Source of the DNA: Flavobacterium branchiarum
GTDB lineage: Bacteria; Bacteroidota; Bacteroidia; Flavobacteriales; Flavobacteriaceae
Assembly: GCF_030409845.1 (NCBI RefSeq)
Contig: NZ_JAUFQQ010000003.1
Location: forward strand, 1,426,001-1,490,000
Reading direction: 5' to 3'
Length of the DNA stretch: 64,000 nucleotides
Under the pieces are notes generated by a model. It had not been told where the DNA came from, did not search any database, and worked only from the letters and a program-made list of their open reading frames with translations. Position numbers and translations under genes: made by a program. Below are positions 28,190 to 36,761 of this stretch, one piece after another. The stretch's first letter is position 1, and every line of letters starts with the position of its first letter.

Positions 28190-29100
28190 GATATTCAGTT
28201 TTCAGTATTCGCTTGTATACCTTGAGCCTTTGTAACTTTGAATTTCTATTAAGGAGTTACTTTATGAGTTCCTTCCTTCGTCAGGAAGACAAGATTGGGG
28301 ATATTGAGTGTTTAGTCTCAGTGTTCAGTTTTCCCCTTTTAGCCTCTGAACCTTTGTAACTCTGAACCTTTCAGCCTTTATTTATTGAGCTATTTCTCGC
28401 AAAGACGCAGAATCGCAAAGTTCTCTCTCTTTGAGCCTTTGAATCTTTGTAACTCTGAACCTTTGAGCCTTTTTTTTTGAAACTATTTCTCGCAAAGATG
28501 CAGAATCGCAAAGTTCTTTCGTTTACATATCTTTTAACCTTTGAGTCTTTGTTGCTTTGAGTCTCTATTAAGTATTCAGTTTTTCACCTTTGTTCCTTTG
28601 TAACTCTGAACCTCTGAGCCTTCTTTTTTTTTGAAACTATCTCTCGCAAAGACGCAAAGTTCTTTCGTTTACATATTTTTTAACCTTTGAGCCTTTATTT
28701 ATTGAGCTATTTCTCGCAAAGACGCAGAATCGCAAAGTTCTCTCTCTTTGAGCCTTTGAATCTTTGTAACTCTGAACCTTTGAGCCTTTTTTTTGAAACT
28801 ATTTCTCGCAAAGACGCAGAATCGCAAAGTTCTTTCGTTTACATATTTTTTTACCTTTGAGTCTTTGTTGCTTTGAGCCTATATTGAGTGTTCAGTTTTT
28901 CACCTTTGTCCCTTTGTAACTCTGAACCTCTGAACCTCTGAACCTTCATTTTTTGAAACTATTTCTCGCAAAGACGCAAAATCGCAAAGTCTTTTAGCTT
29001 ACATACGTTTGTGTCTTTCCTAGTTTGTTTCTTTGTAACTCTGAGCCTCCGAACCTTTGAATCTTTGCGCCTCTATTGCAGATTATTAGCTCGTTTTAGG
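28190..29100. repeat. noncoding array of 'ctcgcaaagacgcagaatcg' and 'cctttgagcctttg' modules
   Basis: About 0.9 kb without a gene. Six copies of a module starting 'CTCGCAAAGACGC' lie at 28396, 28489, 28643, 28713, 28805 and 28965, most followed by 'AATCGCAAAGTTC'. Between them run variants of 'AACCTTTGAGCCTTTG' and 'GTAACTCTGAACCT'. The same modules in reverse complement fill 40680-41465. Spacing is irregular, so it is not a CRISPR array. Confidence 0.9.
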
Positions 29101-29136
29101 TATTTAAATTAGAAATTTGTGCGATGTTGTATCAAA

Positions 29137-29170
29137 CAAAAAAATCTCCACTAGGGAGATTTTTTGTTTT
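29137..29170 (-). terminator. terminator of the thiol-disulfide gene
   Basis: Hairpin AAAAATCTCC / GGGAGATTTTT with a short loop and A/T runs on each side, 17 bp beyond the TAA that would end the full-length frame. Its position supports the view that the gene originally extended to 29187. Confidence 0.8.
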
Positions 29171-29186
29171 ATTCTGAGTATTGGTA

Positions 29187-30353
29187 TTATTTAGCTAGAA
29201 GCTCAATAATTTTTGCTCTTAGTTCGTCACCTCTTAAGTCTTGTGCTACTACTTTTCCAGATGCATCTAGTATAAATGTTGCTGGAATTGATTGAACACC
29301 GTATTGAGCTGCAATTGGCTCATCCCAAAACTTTAAGTTTGAAACTTGCGTCCAAGTTAAATTATCTTTTGCAATTGCTTCTTTCCAAGCCTTCGCTTCT
29401 TTATCTAAAGAAACACCAATGATGTTAAGACCTTTTGAATGTAACTCTTTGTAAATAGCTACAACATTTGGATTTTCCTTTCTACATGGTCCACACCATG
29501 AAGCCCAAAAATCTACAATGGTAACTTTCCCTAAACTTTCTTTAAGAGATACCGTTTTTCCTTCTGGATTAGGAGCAGAAAAATCTGATCTTCAGTTAGC
29601 GCTACCAACTGGAGGAGCAGTAGCACCAACAGCAGGCATTTTCATTTGACCGATTTTTTCTTTTATTTCTTTACCTGGTTTAGTGCTTTTTACAGACTCA
29701 TCTAAACTAGCGTAGATAGTTTCTACTTTTTTCAAATCAGTTGAAGGATCGTTTAACATCCCTTTGATGATTAATGCACTAATAAAAGATTTTGGGTGAG
29801 ATTCTGCGTAAGTAGTGTACTTAGTTTTAGTTTCAGTTTGTACATCAGCTTGTATTTTCATGAAATCTTTCATTAAACCATTGATTACTGCAGTATCTTG
29901 AGCTTGTTGAGCAGTATTCATAGTAGCTGTGTTTTTTTTCTGGAAATCAACTAATTTCTTTTGAACTTTCATAAGTTCGTCGTTGAATTTTACATACTCA
30001 TCATTGTTGTATGTACCAGAAATTTTAGATTTATGGATACTATCTTTATCTACAGCAATTGTAATTTCTCCAGTTTCAAGAATAAAAGGAACTGGTCCTT
30101 GAATGTCTTGTATTTGTAATATGTGAAATGCAGGCTCAGTTACTTTACCTTTAATTTCGAATTTTCCATTTTCAACTTTTACAGTGTCTAATGAGATTGC
30201 AGCTCCAGTAGTTGGATCTTGAGTTTGTAGGATGATAGTTTTACCATTTTCGATCCCTTTTGCAGTACCTGTAATTAGGTATTCTCCGTCTTTAACTTTG
30301 TTGCAAGAAATTATTGCAATAGAAGCAGTAAGTAAAAAAAATATTTTTTTCAT
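29187..30353 (-). pseudogene. TlpA-like thiol-disulfide lipoprotein interrupted by an in-frame TGA
   Basis: The frame starts at 30353 with lipobox 'AIISCNKVKDGEY', followed by a DUF4369-type N-terminal domain (~25-245). At codon 254 (29592-29594) there is a TGA, yet the same frame stays open for 134 more codons and encodes a complete thioredoxin/TlpA domain: 'DFSAPNPEGKTVSLKES', 'IVDFWASWCGPCRKENP' (CxxC at 287/290) and 'GVQSIPATFIL', ending 'ELLAK' at 29187. Comparing with the family, nine codons around the stop ('PVGSAN*RS', 29586-29612) look like an extra insertion between 'VGATAP' and 'DFSAPNP'. As read, the translated product loses the redox domain. Either a real nonsense/insertion mutation, a natural two-protein arrangement, or an error. 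Confidence 0.85.
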
Positions 30354-30380
30354 TATTAATTAGTTAATTGATTTGAGGAA

Positions 30381-30388
30381 CAAAAGTA
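30381..30388 (-). promoter_or_regulatory. -7 element TACTTTTG
   Basis: Matches TAnnTTTG on the minus strand, 28-35 bp upstream of the thiol-disulfide gene start. Confidence 0.4.
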
Positions 30389-30554
30389 TTTAAAATTATA
30401 TGACTTAAATAATTTTGTAACCTAAAATTTTGTTATAGTTTTAAGAGGGTTAAAAGCTTTGTAGTCAGCTTGTTTTGGGGTGTTTTATTAGGTAGGAGTT
30501 ATACTTTTATGTTAATTTTAAAATATATAACAATATTTTATGTGTTTTTGTAGC

Positions 30555-30588
30555 AAAAAAAAAGCATCCGCCAGAGGGGATGCTTTTC
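30555..30588 (-). terminator. terminator of DnaJ-KTSC gene
   Basis: Perfect stem AAAAGCATCC / GGATGCTTTT with A-run on the plus side (T-run on the minus strand), 17 bp after the stop codon. Confidence 0.85.
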
Positions 30589-30604
30589 TAAAACAACTAG
30601 AAAA

Positions 30605-31045
30605 CTAGTCTTGATTTGTTTTCTTTCTCCAAGTAAAAGAGTTAAGAATATGTCTTTTTGCAAATCTTCCAGGAGAATCTGCATTTACCATTTTTACGTA
30701 AGTAGCTTTTGGTACACTGATGTACTCATATACGCTACCATTTGAGAAATCAATTATTAATCTTCCTTCTACAAACTTGTAATCTGCAATAGATGAAGTA
30801 GCGATTGTTTCTGTGTATTCTGGCAAGTTTAGTTTAATTGTCTCAGGATTGATACTTACCAAAAAGTGGTATGCTTCAATAACTAATTTACTTTTTTCTT
30901 CTGCTTCTTTCAAACCAGCGTCGTTACCTTGAAATTTGTCAGGATGACATTCTTTCATAGCATTACGATAGATTGTTTTTAAATCTTTTAATTCTGCAGT
31001 TTTGTCTACATTAAGTAACTTGCGGTATTCAACTATTTTTTTCAT
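30605..31045 (-). CDS. J-domain protein with C-terminal KTSC domain
   Basis: 146 residues. An N-terminal J domain (~5-65) shows the HPD motif in 'MKECHPDKFQGND'; the second half is a KTSC domain ('SIADYKFVEGRLIIDFSNGS', '...YVKMVNADSPGRFAKRHIL'), a small fold with a conserved K/T, S and C-like pattern. The J domain should stimulate a DnaK partner; the KTSC module is thought to bind nucleic acid or protein. This fusion is common in Flavobacteriaceae. Monocistronic with own promoter and terminator. Confidence 0.85.
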   Translation of the reverse strand: MKKIVEYRKLLNVDKTAELKDLKTIYRNAMKECHPDKFQGNDAGLKEAEEKSKLVIEAYHFLVSINPETIKLNLPEYTETIATSSIADYKFVEGRLIIDFSNGSVYEYISVPKATYVKMVNADSPGRFAKRHILNSFTWRKKTNQD

Positions 31046-31125
31046 AAATAAGATAACTACTTGTCTATTAGGTTTAAATTAATATTTGTTTAATTCAAAA
31101 AAGACAAATTTTTTGCAAAGGTACA

Positions 31126-31133
31126 CTTTTTTT
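31126..31133 (-). promoter_or_regulatory. -7 element TACCTTTG
   Basis: Matches TAnnTTTG on the minus strand about 80 bp upstream of the J-domain gene. Confidence 0.45.
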
Positions 31134-31256
31134 TAACTTTTTACTTTCGTAGAAAAAAATATTCATAAAATATGTAAAATACTGATTTTTAAGTATTAAA
31201 AACTATTTGTTTATGAAAAGTGTCTGCCGAAATTGAAAACTTAGTAAATAATCGAA

Positions 31257-31508
31257 TTATTTTTGCTCTGGTTTATTATTTGCTTTGTCAAAGTTTTTTG
31301 ACTTTTTTGGATATTTGTTATAACTGATGTCGCTTGGGTTTTCGATAATTGATTTTATAGTAATCCAATCTCCAACTACGTGATTAGCATGTGCTATCTT
31401 GTAATCTAAAAGATATTCGCCACAAAAATAATTGTTATTTTCATCCTTCTCCATTATTCCTGTATATACTCCTTTTTGTAACATTTTTTCTTGAGAAGCC
31501 TTTGTCAT
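31257..31508 (-). CDS. small conserved-type hypothetical protein
   Basis: 83 residues from the ATG at 31508 ('MTKASQEKMLQKGVYTGIME'); an upstream in-frame ATG at 31538 is less likely because it would overlap the -7 element. Soluble and basic at the C-terminus ('YPKKSKNFDKANNKPEQK'). No motif recognised. It is divergent from the 31.6 kb gene, sharing a 90-bp control region. Confidence 0.65.
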   Translation of the reverse strand: MTKASQEKMLQKGVYTGIMEKDENNNYFCGEYLLDYKIAHANHVVGDWITIKSIIENPSDISYNKYPKKSKNFDKANNKPEQK

Positions 31509-31535
31509 GATATTTTTATTTAAAAATTGATGGTG

Positions 31536-31543
31536 CAAAGTTA
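31536..31543 (-). promoter_or_regulatory. -7 element TAACTTTG
   Basis: Matches TAnnTTTG on the minus strand, 28 bp upstream of the preferred ATG at 31508; this helps decide that start. Confidence 0.45.
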
Positions 31544-31585
31544 ATCAATATATTGTTTCGTTTAGGGAGTTCGTGACAATCTCAG

Positions 31586-31593
31586 TATATTTG
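31586..31593 (+). promoter_or_regulatory. -7 element TATATTTG
   Basis: Plus-strand TAnnTTTG match ending 4 bp before the ATG at 31597. If it is the true promoter, translation would start leaderless there or at the ATG pair near 31660. Confidence 0.4.
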
Positions 31594-31596
31594 CAC

Positions 31597-32142
31597 ATGC
31601 AAAAAAACTTTAGACCCAATCCAAATTCGTTCAAGAATACATTTTGTGTTTTTCAGGAAGTGATGATGACAGAAGTTCAAGGTTTGAAAATTCAATTTGA
31701 AAGTAAGGCTGGGAGTACCTATTATTATTCGGATTTAGGGATGTATCGGTTTTCAAATCATTGGGGAAGATTAGCCAATAGTAAATGGAGATTAATAGCT
31801 TTGGAACCAGAAACAGATTCTAAATTTAAATTAGGTTTTGCATCGTGGAGCTCTTTTTTTCCTGATAATGCTATTGATAAGTTGTATTATATCGAAGCAG
31901 ATTTTGTGAGAAACAACGTCAATTATCAGCATAAAAATAATCCTGAGTACGACAATAAAGCCATATTGAGAACAAGTTTTGATACGACAAAAAGGATAAA
32001 ACAAATTAGAAATTTACAGCAACTAACTTCGTGGGCAAAATATTTTGATTACGATGATATTGCTGTTCTAAGAGAATCAATTATTAATGAACTTATTTTT
32101 ACCAATAAAACATTGGAAGAAATTAAAAAAGAGATAGAGTAA
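31597..32142 (+). CDS. hypothetical protein, first gene of a small-protein operon
   Basis: 181 residues from the ATG at 31597; the frame extends to a GTG at 31573, and an ATG pair near 31660 ('MMTEVQGLKIQF') is also possible given the promoter position. Motif-like stretches are 'YYYSDLGMYRFSNHWGRLAN' and 'SWAKYFDYDD'. I do not recognise the family. The stop overlaps the next small gene (TAATG), indicating translational coupling with the operon 32142-32925. Confidence 0.7.
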   Translation: MQKNFRPNPNSFKNTFCVFQEVMMTEVQGLKIQFESKAGSTYYYSDLGMYRFSNHWGRLANSKWRLIALEPETDSKFKLGFASWSSFFPDNAIDKLYYIEADFVRNNVNYQHKNNPEYDNKAILRTSFDTTKRIKQIRNLQQLTSWAKYFDYDDIAVLRESIINELIFTNKTLEEIKKEIE

Positions 32143-32294
32143 TGGGAAGAAATAACGAAAGGAATATCAAGAAACACAACGATAAGTTGCATAAAGCACA
32201 AGATAAAGCAAAACAGGCTGTAATTGCGCGTAAGGAGAAACTAAAAGAAATTGTAAGGAAATTTAATGAGGACAAGTCTTCATCAGAAAAATAG
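32142..32294 (+). CDS. small basic hypothetical protein
   Basis: 50 residues, highly charged and helical ('MGRNNERNIKKHNDKLHKAQ...'), starting at the ATG that overlaps the previous stop codon (TAATG) and ending at TAG 32292-32294. The overlap and the lysine-rich, alanine-rich amphipathic composition support a real gene. It may bind nucleic acid or ribosome, but function is unknown. Confidence 0.6.
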   Translation: MGRNNERNIKKHNDKLHKAQDKAKQAVIARKEKLKEIVRKFNEDKSSSEK

Positions 32295-32305
32295 AATATA
32301 AATAT

Positions 32306-32527
32306 ATGGAAAACGATAAATTCAACGGTCTAAAAGAAAGTGTTCAGGAAATAATTGATTTAATTGCTGCTAAGCAAAATAAATCTGCTAATAATAAATT
32401 GGTAGAAGTAAGTGATATTTTGGATGAATTACTTGACTTTTCAGAAGAAGACGAAGATTTAATCGAGATTAGTAAATATCAGGTTTTGCTAAATCAATTG
32501 CATCAAAAGATTAATACTGCCGAATAA
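32306..32527 (+). CDS. small acidic hypothetical protein
   Basis: 73 residues, acidic and probably all helical ('VSDILDELLDFSEEDEDLIE'). It follows the basic 50-residue protein by 11 bp and precedes the YchJ-like gene by 17 bp, so all are likely one operon. A basic-acidic neighbour pair might interact, but that is speculation. Confidence 0.7.
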   Translation: MENDKFNGLKESVQEIIDLIAAKQNKSANNKLVEVSDILDELLDFSEEDEDLIEISKYQVLLNQLHQKINTAE

Positions 32528-32544
32528 TACTAGATTTTACTTTC

Positions 32545-32925
32545 ATGGGAAATTCCAAATGTTTTTGCGATACAGGTTTATCTTTTGATGATTGTTGTGG
32601 TTTGTATCTCAAGATTAATCAAAAAGCACCAACAGCTTTGGCTTTAATGCGTTCTCGATTTTCGGCTTACGTTATTAAAGACGCCGATTATTTATTGGCT
32701 ACAACACATTCTTCAGAAAGAAAATATTATTCTATAGAAGATATTCTAAAATGGGCTACTACCAATGAGTGGCAACGATTAGAGATTATAAACTTTACGG
32801 AGACTACAGTTGAATTTAAAGCCTATTTTTTAGATGAAAACAAACAGCCTCAAATACATTACGAATTTTCTACTTTCAAACAAGAAAATGGAGCTTGGTA
32901 TTATGTTGATGGAAAGTTTGAATGA
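32545..32925 (+). CDS. YchJ-like SEC-C motif protein
   Basis: 126 residues. N-terminal cysteine cluster 'CFCDTGLSFDDCCG' is the SEC-C zinc-binding motif, followed by the YchJ/UPF0225 core ('PTALALMRSRFSAYVIKDAD', 'ATTHSSERK', 'WQRLEII') with an NTF2-like fold. Length is usual for the short family members. Function in the family is not established. Last gene of the small operon starting at 31597. Confidence 0.88.
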   Translation: MGNSKCFCDTGLSFDDCCGLYLKINQKAPTALALMRSRFSAYVIKDADYLLATTHSSERKYYSIEDILKWATTNEWQRLEIINFTETTVEFKAYFLDENKQPQIHYEFSTFKQENGAWYYVDGKFE

Positions 32926-33025
32926 TTTTCACTTTGACTTTTTGGTTATTTTGAATTATATCTTTTAACTAAAAATTAGTATCTGTTTGTTTAGCTTGAA
33001 TCTAAAATGATGTAATTTTAGAATT

Positions 33026-34144
33026 ATGAAAGAGGAACATAAAAAAGGGTTTTATTTTAAAACGTATGAGGCACCAAATCAGTCACCGTTTGAAAAGCTT
33101 TTTGGTATTTTCAAGGAGTTAATCACTCATACTTCAGGTGATTTTGATGAGGCTATAGATTGGCTTCGCGAATTGGATAAAGAATACAAGCTTACAGATG
33201 CCAATTATACTATCGACGATTTTATAGAAGATCTTAAAAAGAAAGGTTATATAAAAGACGATTTAAAAGAAGATGGTTCATCTGGAATTGGAATTACTGC
33301 TAAGACAGAACGTGCTATCAGACAACAGGCTTTAGATCAGATATTCGGGAATTTAAAGCGGTCTGGAAACGGAAATCATAAAACTAAATATGCTGGAAAT
33401 GGAGATGAACATACGGGAGAATTCCGTGAATTTCATTTTGGTGATGGATTAGAGCGAATTTCGCTTACTGAAAGTTTGCGTAATGCTCAGATTAATAATG
33501 GAGTAGGTAGCTTTATGCTTACCGAAAATGATTTGGTTGTAGAAGAAACGCAATACAAATCGCAAATGAGTACGGTGCTTATGATTGATATTAGCCATAG
33601 TATGATTTTGTATGGTGAAGACCGTATTACTCCTGCCAAAAAAGTCGCCATGGCTTTGGCAGAATTAATTACTACTCGTTATCCTAAAGATACACTCGAT
33701 ATCTTAGTTTTTGGAAACGATGCTTGGACAATTGCTATTAAGGATTTGCCTTATTTAAAAGTGGGGCCTTATCATACCAATACTGTGGCTGGTTTACAAC
33801 TCGCAATGGATTTATTGCGTAGAAAGCGAAATACCAACAAACAAATATTCATGATTACAGATGGTAAACCAAGTTGCGTTCGCGAACGTGATGGTTCTTA
33901 CTATATGAACAGTAATGGTCTAGATGAATATATTGTTGATAAATGTTACAATCAGGCGCAACAAGCCAGAAAATTGCATATTCCAATCACAACATTTATG
34001 ATTGCAAACGATCCATATTTACAACGCTTTGTAAATCATTTTACCGAAGCCAATCAAGGAAAGGCATTTTACACAGGATTAAAAGGTCTTGGAGAAATGA
34101 TTTTTGAAGATTATGAAGCAAATAGGAAGAAAAGAATTAAATAG
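33026..34144 (+). CDS. VWA-domain protein (partner of a MoxR-type ATPase)
   Basis: 372 residues, no signal peptide or membrane helix. The C-terminal half is a von Willebrand A domain with a MIDAS motif 'MIDISHSMILYGEDR' (DxSxS), a downstream threonine region ('HTNTVAGLQ') and 'FMITDGKPS'. The N-terminal half is helical. Cytoplasmic VWA proteins of this kind act with a MoxR/ChlI-like AAA ATPase as metal-insertion or complex-assembly chaperones. The ATPase gene lies 385 bp downstream on the same strand, separated by a repeat insertion. Confidence 0.85.
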   Translation: MKEEHKKGFYFKTYEAPNQSPFEKLFGIFKELITHTSGDFDEAIDWLRELDKEYKLTDANYTIDDFIEDLKKKGYIKDDLKEDGSSGIGITAKTERAIRQQALDQIFGNLKRSGNGNHKTKYAGNGDEHTGEFREFHFGDGLERISLTESLRNAQINNGVGSFMLTENDLVVEETQYKSQMSTVLMIDISHSMILYGEDRITPAKKVAMALAELITTRYPKDTLDILVFGNDAWTIAIKDLPYLKVGPYHTNTVAGLQLAMDLLRRKRNTNKQIFMITDGKPSCVRERDGSYYMNSNGLDEYIVDKCYNQAQQARKLHIPITTFMIANDPYLQRFVNHFTEANQGKAFYTGLKGLGEMIFEDYEANRKKRIK

Positions 34145-34440
34145 TTTTTTTTTAAAGGTTCAGAGTTGCAAAGGCTCTAAGGTTTTGAGGTTTTTATAAA
34201 TTGTCAAACTGAGCGGAGTCGAGGTACAAATTGATAGTTTATTAAAGCATAAAGGTTCTGAGTTGCAAAGGTTCTAAGGTTCTGAGGTTTTTATAAATTG
34301 TCATGCTGAGCGCAGATAAACACAGACTAATAGTTTTATGAAATTCAAAGTTGTTATTTTCATTGTCATGCTGAGCGGAGTCGAAGCATTTTCTGAGGTT
34401 AAATATAAAATCTTTTGGAATCTTTTCAAACAAAATAAGA
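34145..34440. repeat. repeat insertion with three 'tgtcatgctgagcggagtcg'-type units
   Basis: Noncoding. Units begin at 34202, 34299 and 34363, each containing CTGAGCG(GAGTCG), the palindromic REP-like word widespread in Bacteroidota genomes. Between them are 'AAGGTTCAGAGTTGCAAAGG' modules of the same family as the large arrays at 28.2 and 40.7 kb. It separates the VWA and ATPase genes. Confidence 0.8.
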
Positions 34441-34528
34441 AACTAAACCACGTTACAATAAGTAGTATAAAATAATAGTAAAGATTGATATTTTAAAGTT
34501 TCAATCTCTTCAATTTTAAAAGTTAAAC

Positions 34529-35992
34529 ATGAAAGTAGAAAATATAAAAACATTAGGCGAATTAAAAAAATCAGGATACGTTAGTACAAGTATCAAAGAC
34601 GAATTAAGAAATAATCTCCGTGAGAAGATAAAATCTGGTAAGCCTGTTTTTGAAGGTGTTCATGGTTTTGAGAATACTGTTATTCCTGAATTAGAACGTG
34701 CTATTTTATCACGTCATAATATTAATTTATTAGGACTTCGTGGTCAAGCCAAAACGAGATTGGCTCGTAAAATGGTAGAATTATTAGATGAATATATTCC
34801 ATTTATAGCCGGTTCAGAGATTAATGATGATCCGCTAAATCCGATATCGCGTTTTGCAAAAGATATAATTGCCGATAAAGGAGATGCAACTCCAATAAGT
34901 TGGTTGCACAGGAGTGATCGTTTTTTTGAAAAACTGGCTACACCAGATGTCACCGTTGCCGATTTGATAGGTGATGTCGATCCGATAAAAGCAGCAAATT
35001 TAAAATTGTCTTATGCAGATGATAGAGTAATACATTTCGGAATGATTCCGCGTGCCAATCGTTGCATTTTTGTAATTAATGAATTGCCTGATTTGCAAGC
35101 AAGAATTCAAGTGGCTTTGTTTAATATTTTACAAGAAGGAGATATTCAGATAAGAGGATTTAAATTAAGAATGCCACTTGATATGCAATTTGTATTTACT
35201 GCAAACCCTGAAGATTATACCAATCGTGGTAGTATTGTAACGCCATTAAAGGATAGAATAGGATCACAGATATTAACGCATTATCCCGAAACAGTTGCAA
35301 TTGCAAGAACTATTACAGAGCAAGAAGCTAAGTTGGATGAAGAACAAGAAAAGACAGTTTATATTCCGAGTTTAGCAAAGGATTTATTAGAGCAAATAAG
35401 TTTTGAAGCTCGCGAGAGTGAGTTTGTTGATAATAAAAGTGGAGTAAGTGCCAGAATGAGTATTACTGCTTTTGAAAACTTATTAAGTACTGCAGAGCGT
35501 CGTGCATTGCGAGCAGGAGTAGATAAGACTACACTTCGTTTGTCTGACTTTATGGGAATCATTCCTGCGATTACAGGAAAGGTAGAGTTGGTGTACGAAG
35601 GGGAGCAGGAGGGAGCTGCTATTGTTGCGCAACATTTAATTGGCGATGCAATAAAAACGTTCTTCCCATTATATTTTCCGAAGATTGAAAAACTTGAAAA
35701 GCCAAGCGAAAAAACACCTTTTTCTGATACAGTCGAATGGTTCTTTGCCGAAAGCGGTTTTGAGTTATTAGATGATTGTACAGATGAGGAATACAATGAA
35801 ATTCTTGATGGAATTGCTCCATTGGATGAATTACTTAAAAAATACCAACCTGAACTGCCAGTAGAAGATCGCTATTTTATGAAGGAATTTATATTATGGG
35901 GATTGGTAGAATTTAAAAAACTAAGTAAGGATCGTTTTTCTGAAGGATATGAATTCAAGGATATTTACGGAAGTTTTATCAGTAAGTTGTAA
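34529..35992 (+). CDS. MoxR/ChlI-like AAA+ ATPase
   Basis: 487 residues. Walker A variant 'LLGLRGQAKTRLARKM', Walker B-like 'CIFVINELPDLQARIQVALF', sensor region 'FVFTANPEDYTNRG', arginine finger candidate 'LKDRIGSQI'. This is the magnesium-chelatase ChlI/MoxR group, which typically remodels target proteins together with a VWA partner. The partner is the upstream gene. A strong terminator follows the stop. The physiological target is unknown. Confidence 0.88.
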   Translation: MKVENIKTLGELKKSGYVSTSIKDELRNNLREKIKSGKPVFEGVHGFENTVIPELERAILSRHNINLLGLRGQAKTRLARKMVELLDEYIPFIAGSEINDDPLNPISRFAKDIIADKGDATPISWLHRSDRFFEKLATPDVTVADLIGDVDPIKAANLKLSYADDRVIHFGMIPRANRCIFVINELPDLQARIQVALFNILQEGDIQIRGFKLRMPLDMQFVFTANPEDYTNRGSIVTPLKDRIGSQILTHYPETVAIARTITEQEAKLDEEQEKTVYIPSLAKDLLEQISFEARESEFVDNKSGVSARMSITAFENLLSTAERRALRAGVDKTTLRLSDFMGIIPAITGKVELVYEGEQEGAAIVAQHLIGDAIKTFFPLYFPKIEKLEKPSEKTPFSDTVEWFFAESGFELLDDCTDEEYNEILDGIAPLDELLKKYQPELPVEDRYFMKEFILWGLVEFKKLSKDRFSEGYEFKDIYGSFISKL

Positions 35993-36352
35993 ATGATTAA
36001 GAATCAAAAAGAGTAACAATTGTTGCTCTTTTTTGATTTTAACTAAGTTTTAATCAGTTGATTGTAAGTCGTTTGTTTTTATTTTATAAATAACTCTACT
36101 ATTTCTATAGAATATTGGAAATATATTTATAGATTTGTAAAAGAAATGAAAAACGAAAGTCAAAATACAATTCCTTATAACTGCGATGCAATAATGTGCT
36201 ATATGTATGATTTGTTGTATGAACTAGCTTAGTACGAATTGGTTCTAGTCTTACGGCCAATTTTACATACTTAGATTAGATATTAAAAAAGAAGAATTTA
36301 AACGGTTGCTAAAAATATATAAATGAGATTATATTCTATAAATACTAACATT
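35993..36352. other. intergenic region before the Cys-rich leader
   Basis: Contains the ATPase terminator. A 28-codon frame (36146-36232, 'MKNESQNTIPYNC...') is present but too short and unmotivated to call a gene. Otherwise nothing seen. Confidence 0.45.
36006..36034 (+). terminator. terminator of MoxR-like gene
   Basis: Perfect 12-bp stem AAAAAGAGTAAC / GTTGCTCTTTTT (one G-T pair) with a 4-nt loop and trailing T residues, 14 bp after the stop. Confidence 0.88.
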
Positions 36353-36424
36353 ATGATGCAAAGCTGCCACATGAAAATTCCCCCCTGTTGCAGAATTTGC
36401 TGTTGTTCATATAAAAACATTTAA
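36353..36424 (+). CDS. 23-codon cysteine-rich leader-like peptide
   Basis: The frame starts ATGATG and encodes 23 residues, six of them cysteine, including 'PPCCRICCCS'. The TAA ends two bases before a GC-containing hairpin with a T7 tract. Runs of codons for one amino acid directly in front of an intrinsic terminator are the hallmark of ribosome-mediated attenuators; here the sensed amino acid would be cysteine. The next gene downstream is a glutamate-type dehydrogenase, not an obvious sulfur gene, and a MITE-like element lies between. I therefore see a likely leader but not its target. Confidence 0.55.
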   Translation: MMQSCHMKIPPCCRICCCSYKNI

Positions 36425-36425
36425 G

Positions 36426-36457
36426 CTCTTTCGTAACAATTTCGAAAGGGTTTTTTT
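36426..36457 (+). terminator. attenuator-like intrinsic terminator after Cys-rich leader
   Basis: Stem CTCTTTCG / CGAAAGGG (8 bp, one T-G pair), 9-nt loop, followed by seven T. It starts 2 bp after the leader-peptide stop codon, so a translating ribosome would affect its folding. Confidence 0.75.
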
Positions 36458-36548
36458 ATGCCATTCTTATTTCAATAAAAATGTTTATTTAACCCGTTGG
36501 GTACTATCTACTTCGTTATTTTGCTTCGCTAGGGTCGTAAAATGGCAT

Positions 36549-36704
36549 TTAACACATAGAGACATAGTTATAATAGTTTATCGGAATAGAATTTAATAAT
36601 TAAAGATGATTTAAGAAAAATATATTTTTTCGCATAGCTAATGTGATTTATTTTAAGTGAAACGTCTTTTTTAGAGTTTGTTAAACTATGTCTCTATATG
36701 TTAA
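36549..36704. mobile_element. MITE-like element with 21-bp inverted ends
   Basis: The left end TTAACACATAGAGACATAGTT (36549-36569, first 20 shown plus T) and the right end 36684-36704 are inverted repeats with 20 of 21 positions matching. The 114-bp interior is AT-rich and noncoding. The size and terminal symmetry fit a non-autonomous miniature element or a long hairpin RNA. Confidence 0.6.
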
Positions 36705-36761
36705 AATAATTATACCTAACGAGTTTATTTAATAAAAATATAATTTAATACCCCAAAAAGT

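Noticed and set aside
28190..29100. Possible CRISPR array
   Set aside because: Repeat units differ in length and spacing, spacers are themselves repeats, and no cas gene is present.
29592..29594. Selenocysteine decoding of the in-frame TGA
   Set aside because: No SECIS-like stem-loop or cysteine-aligned position is apparent; the family has no catalytic residue here, and the flanking codons look inserted.
36146..36232. 28-codon open frame between the MoxR-like gene and the Cys-rich leader
   Set aside because: Too short, no start context and no similarity; kept only as a remark in the gap entry.
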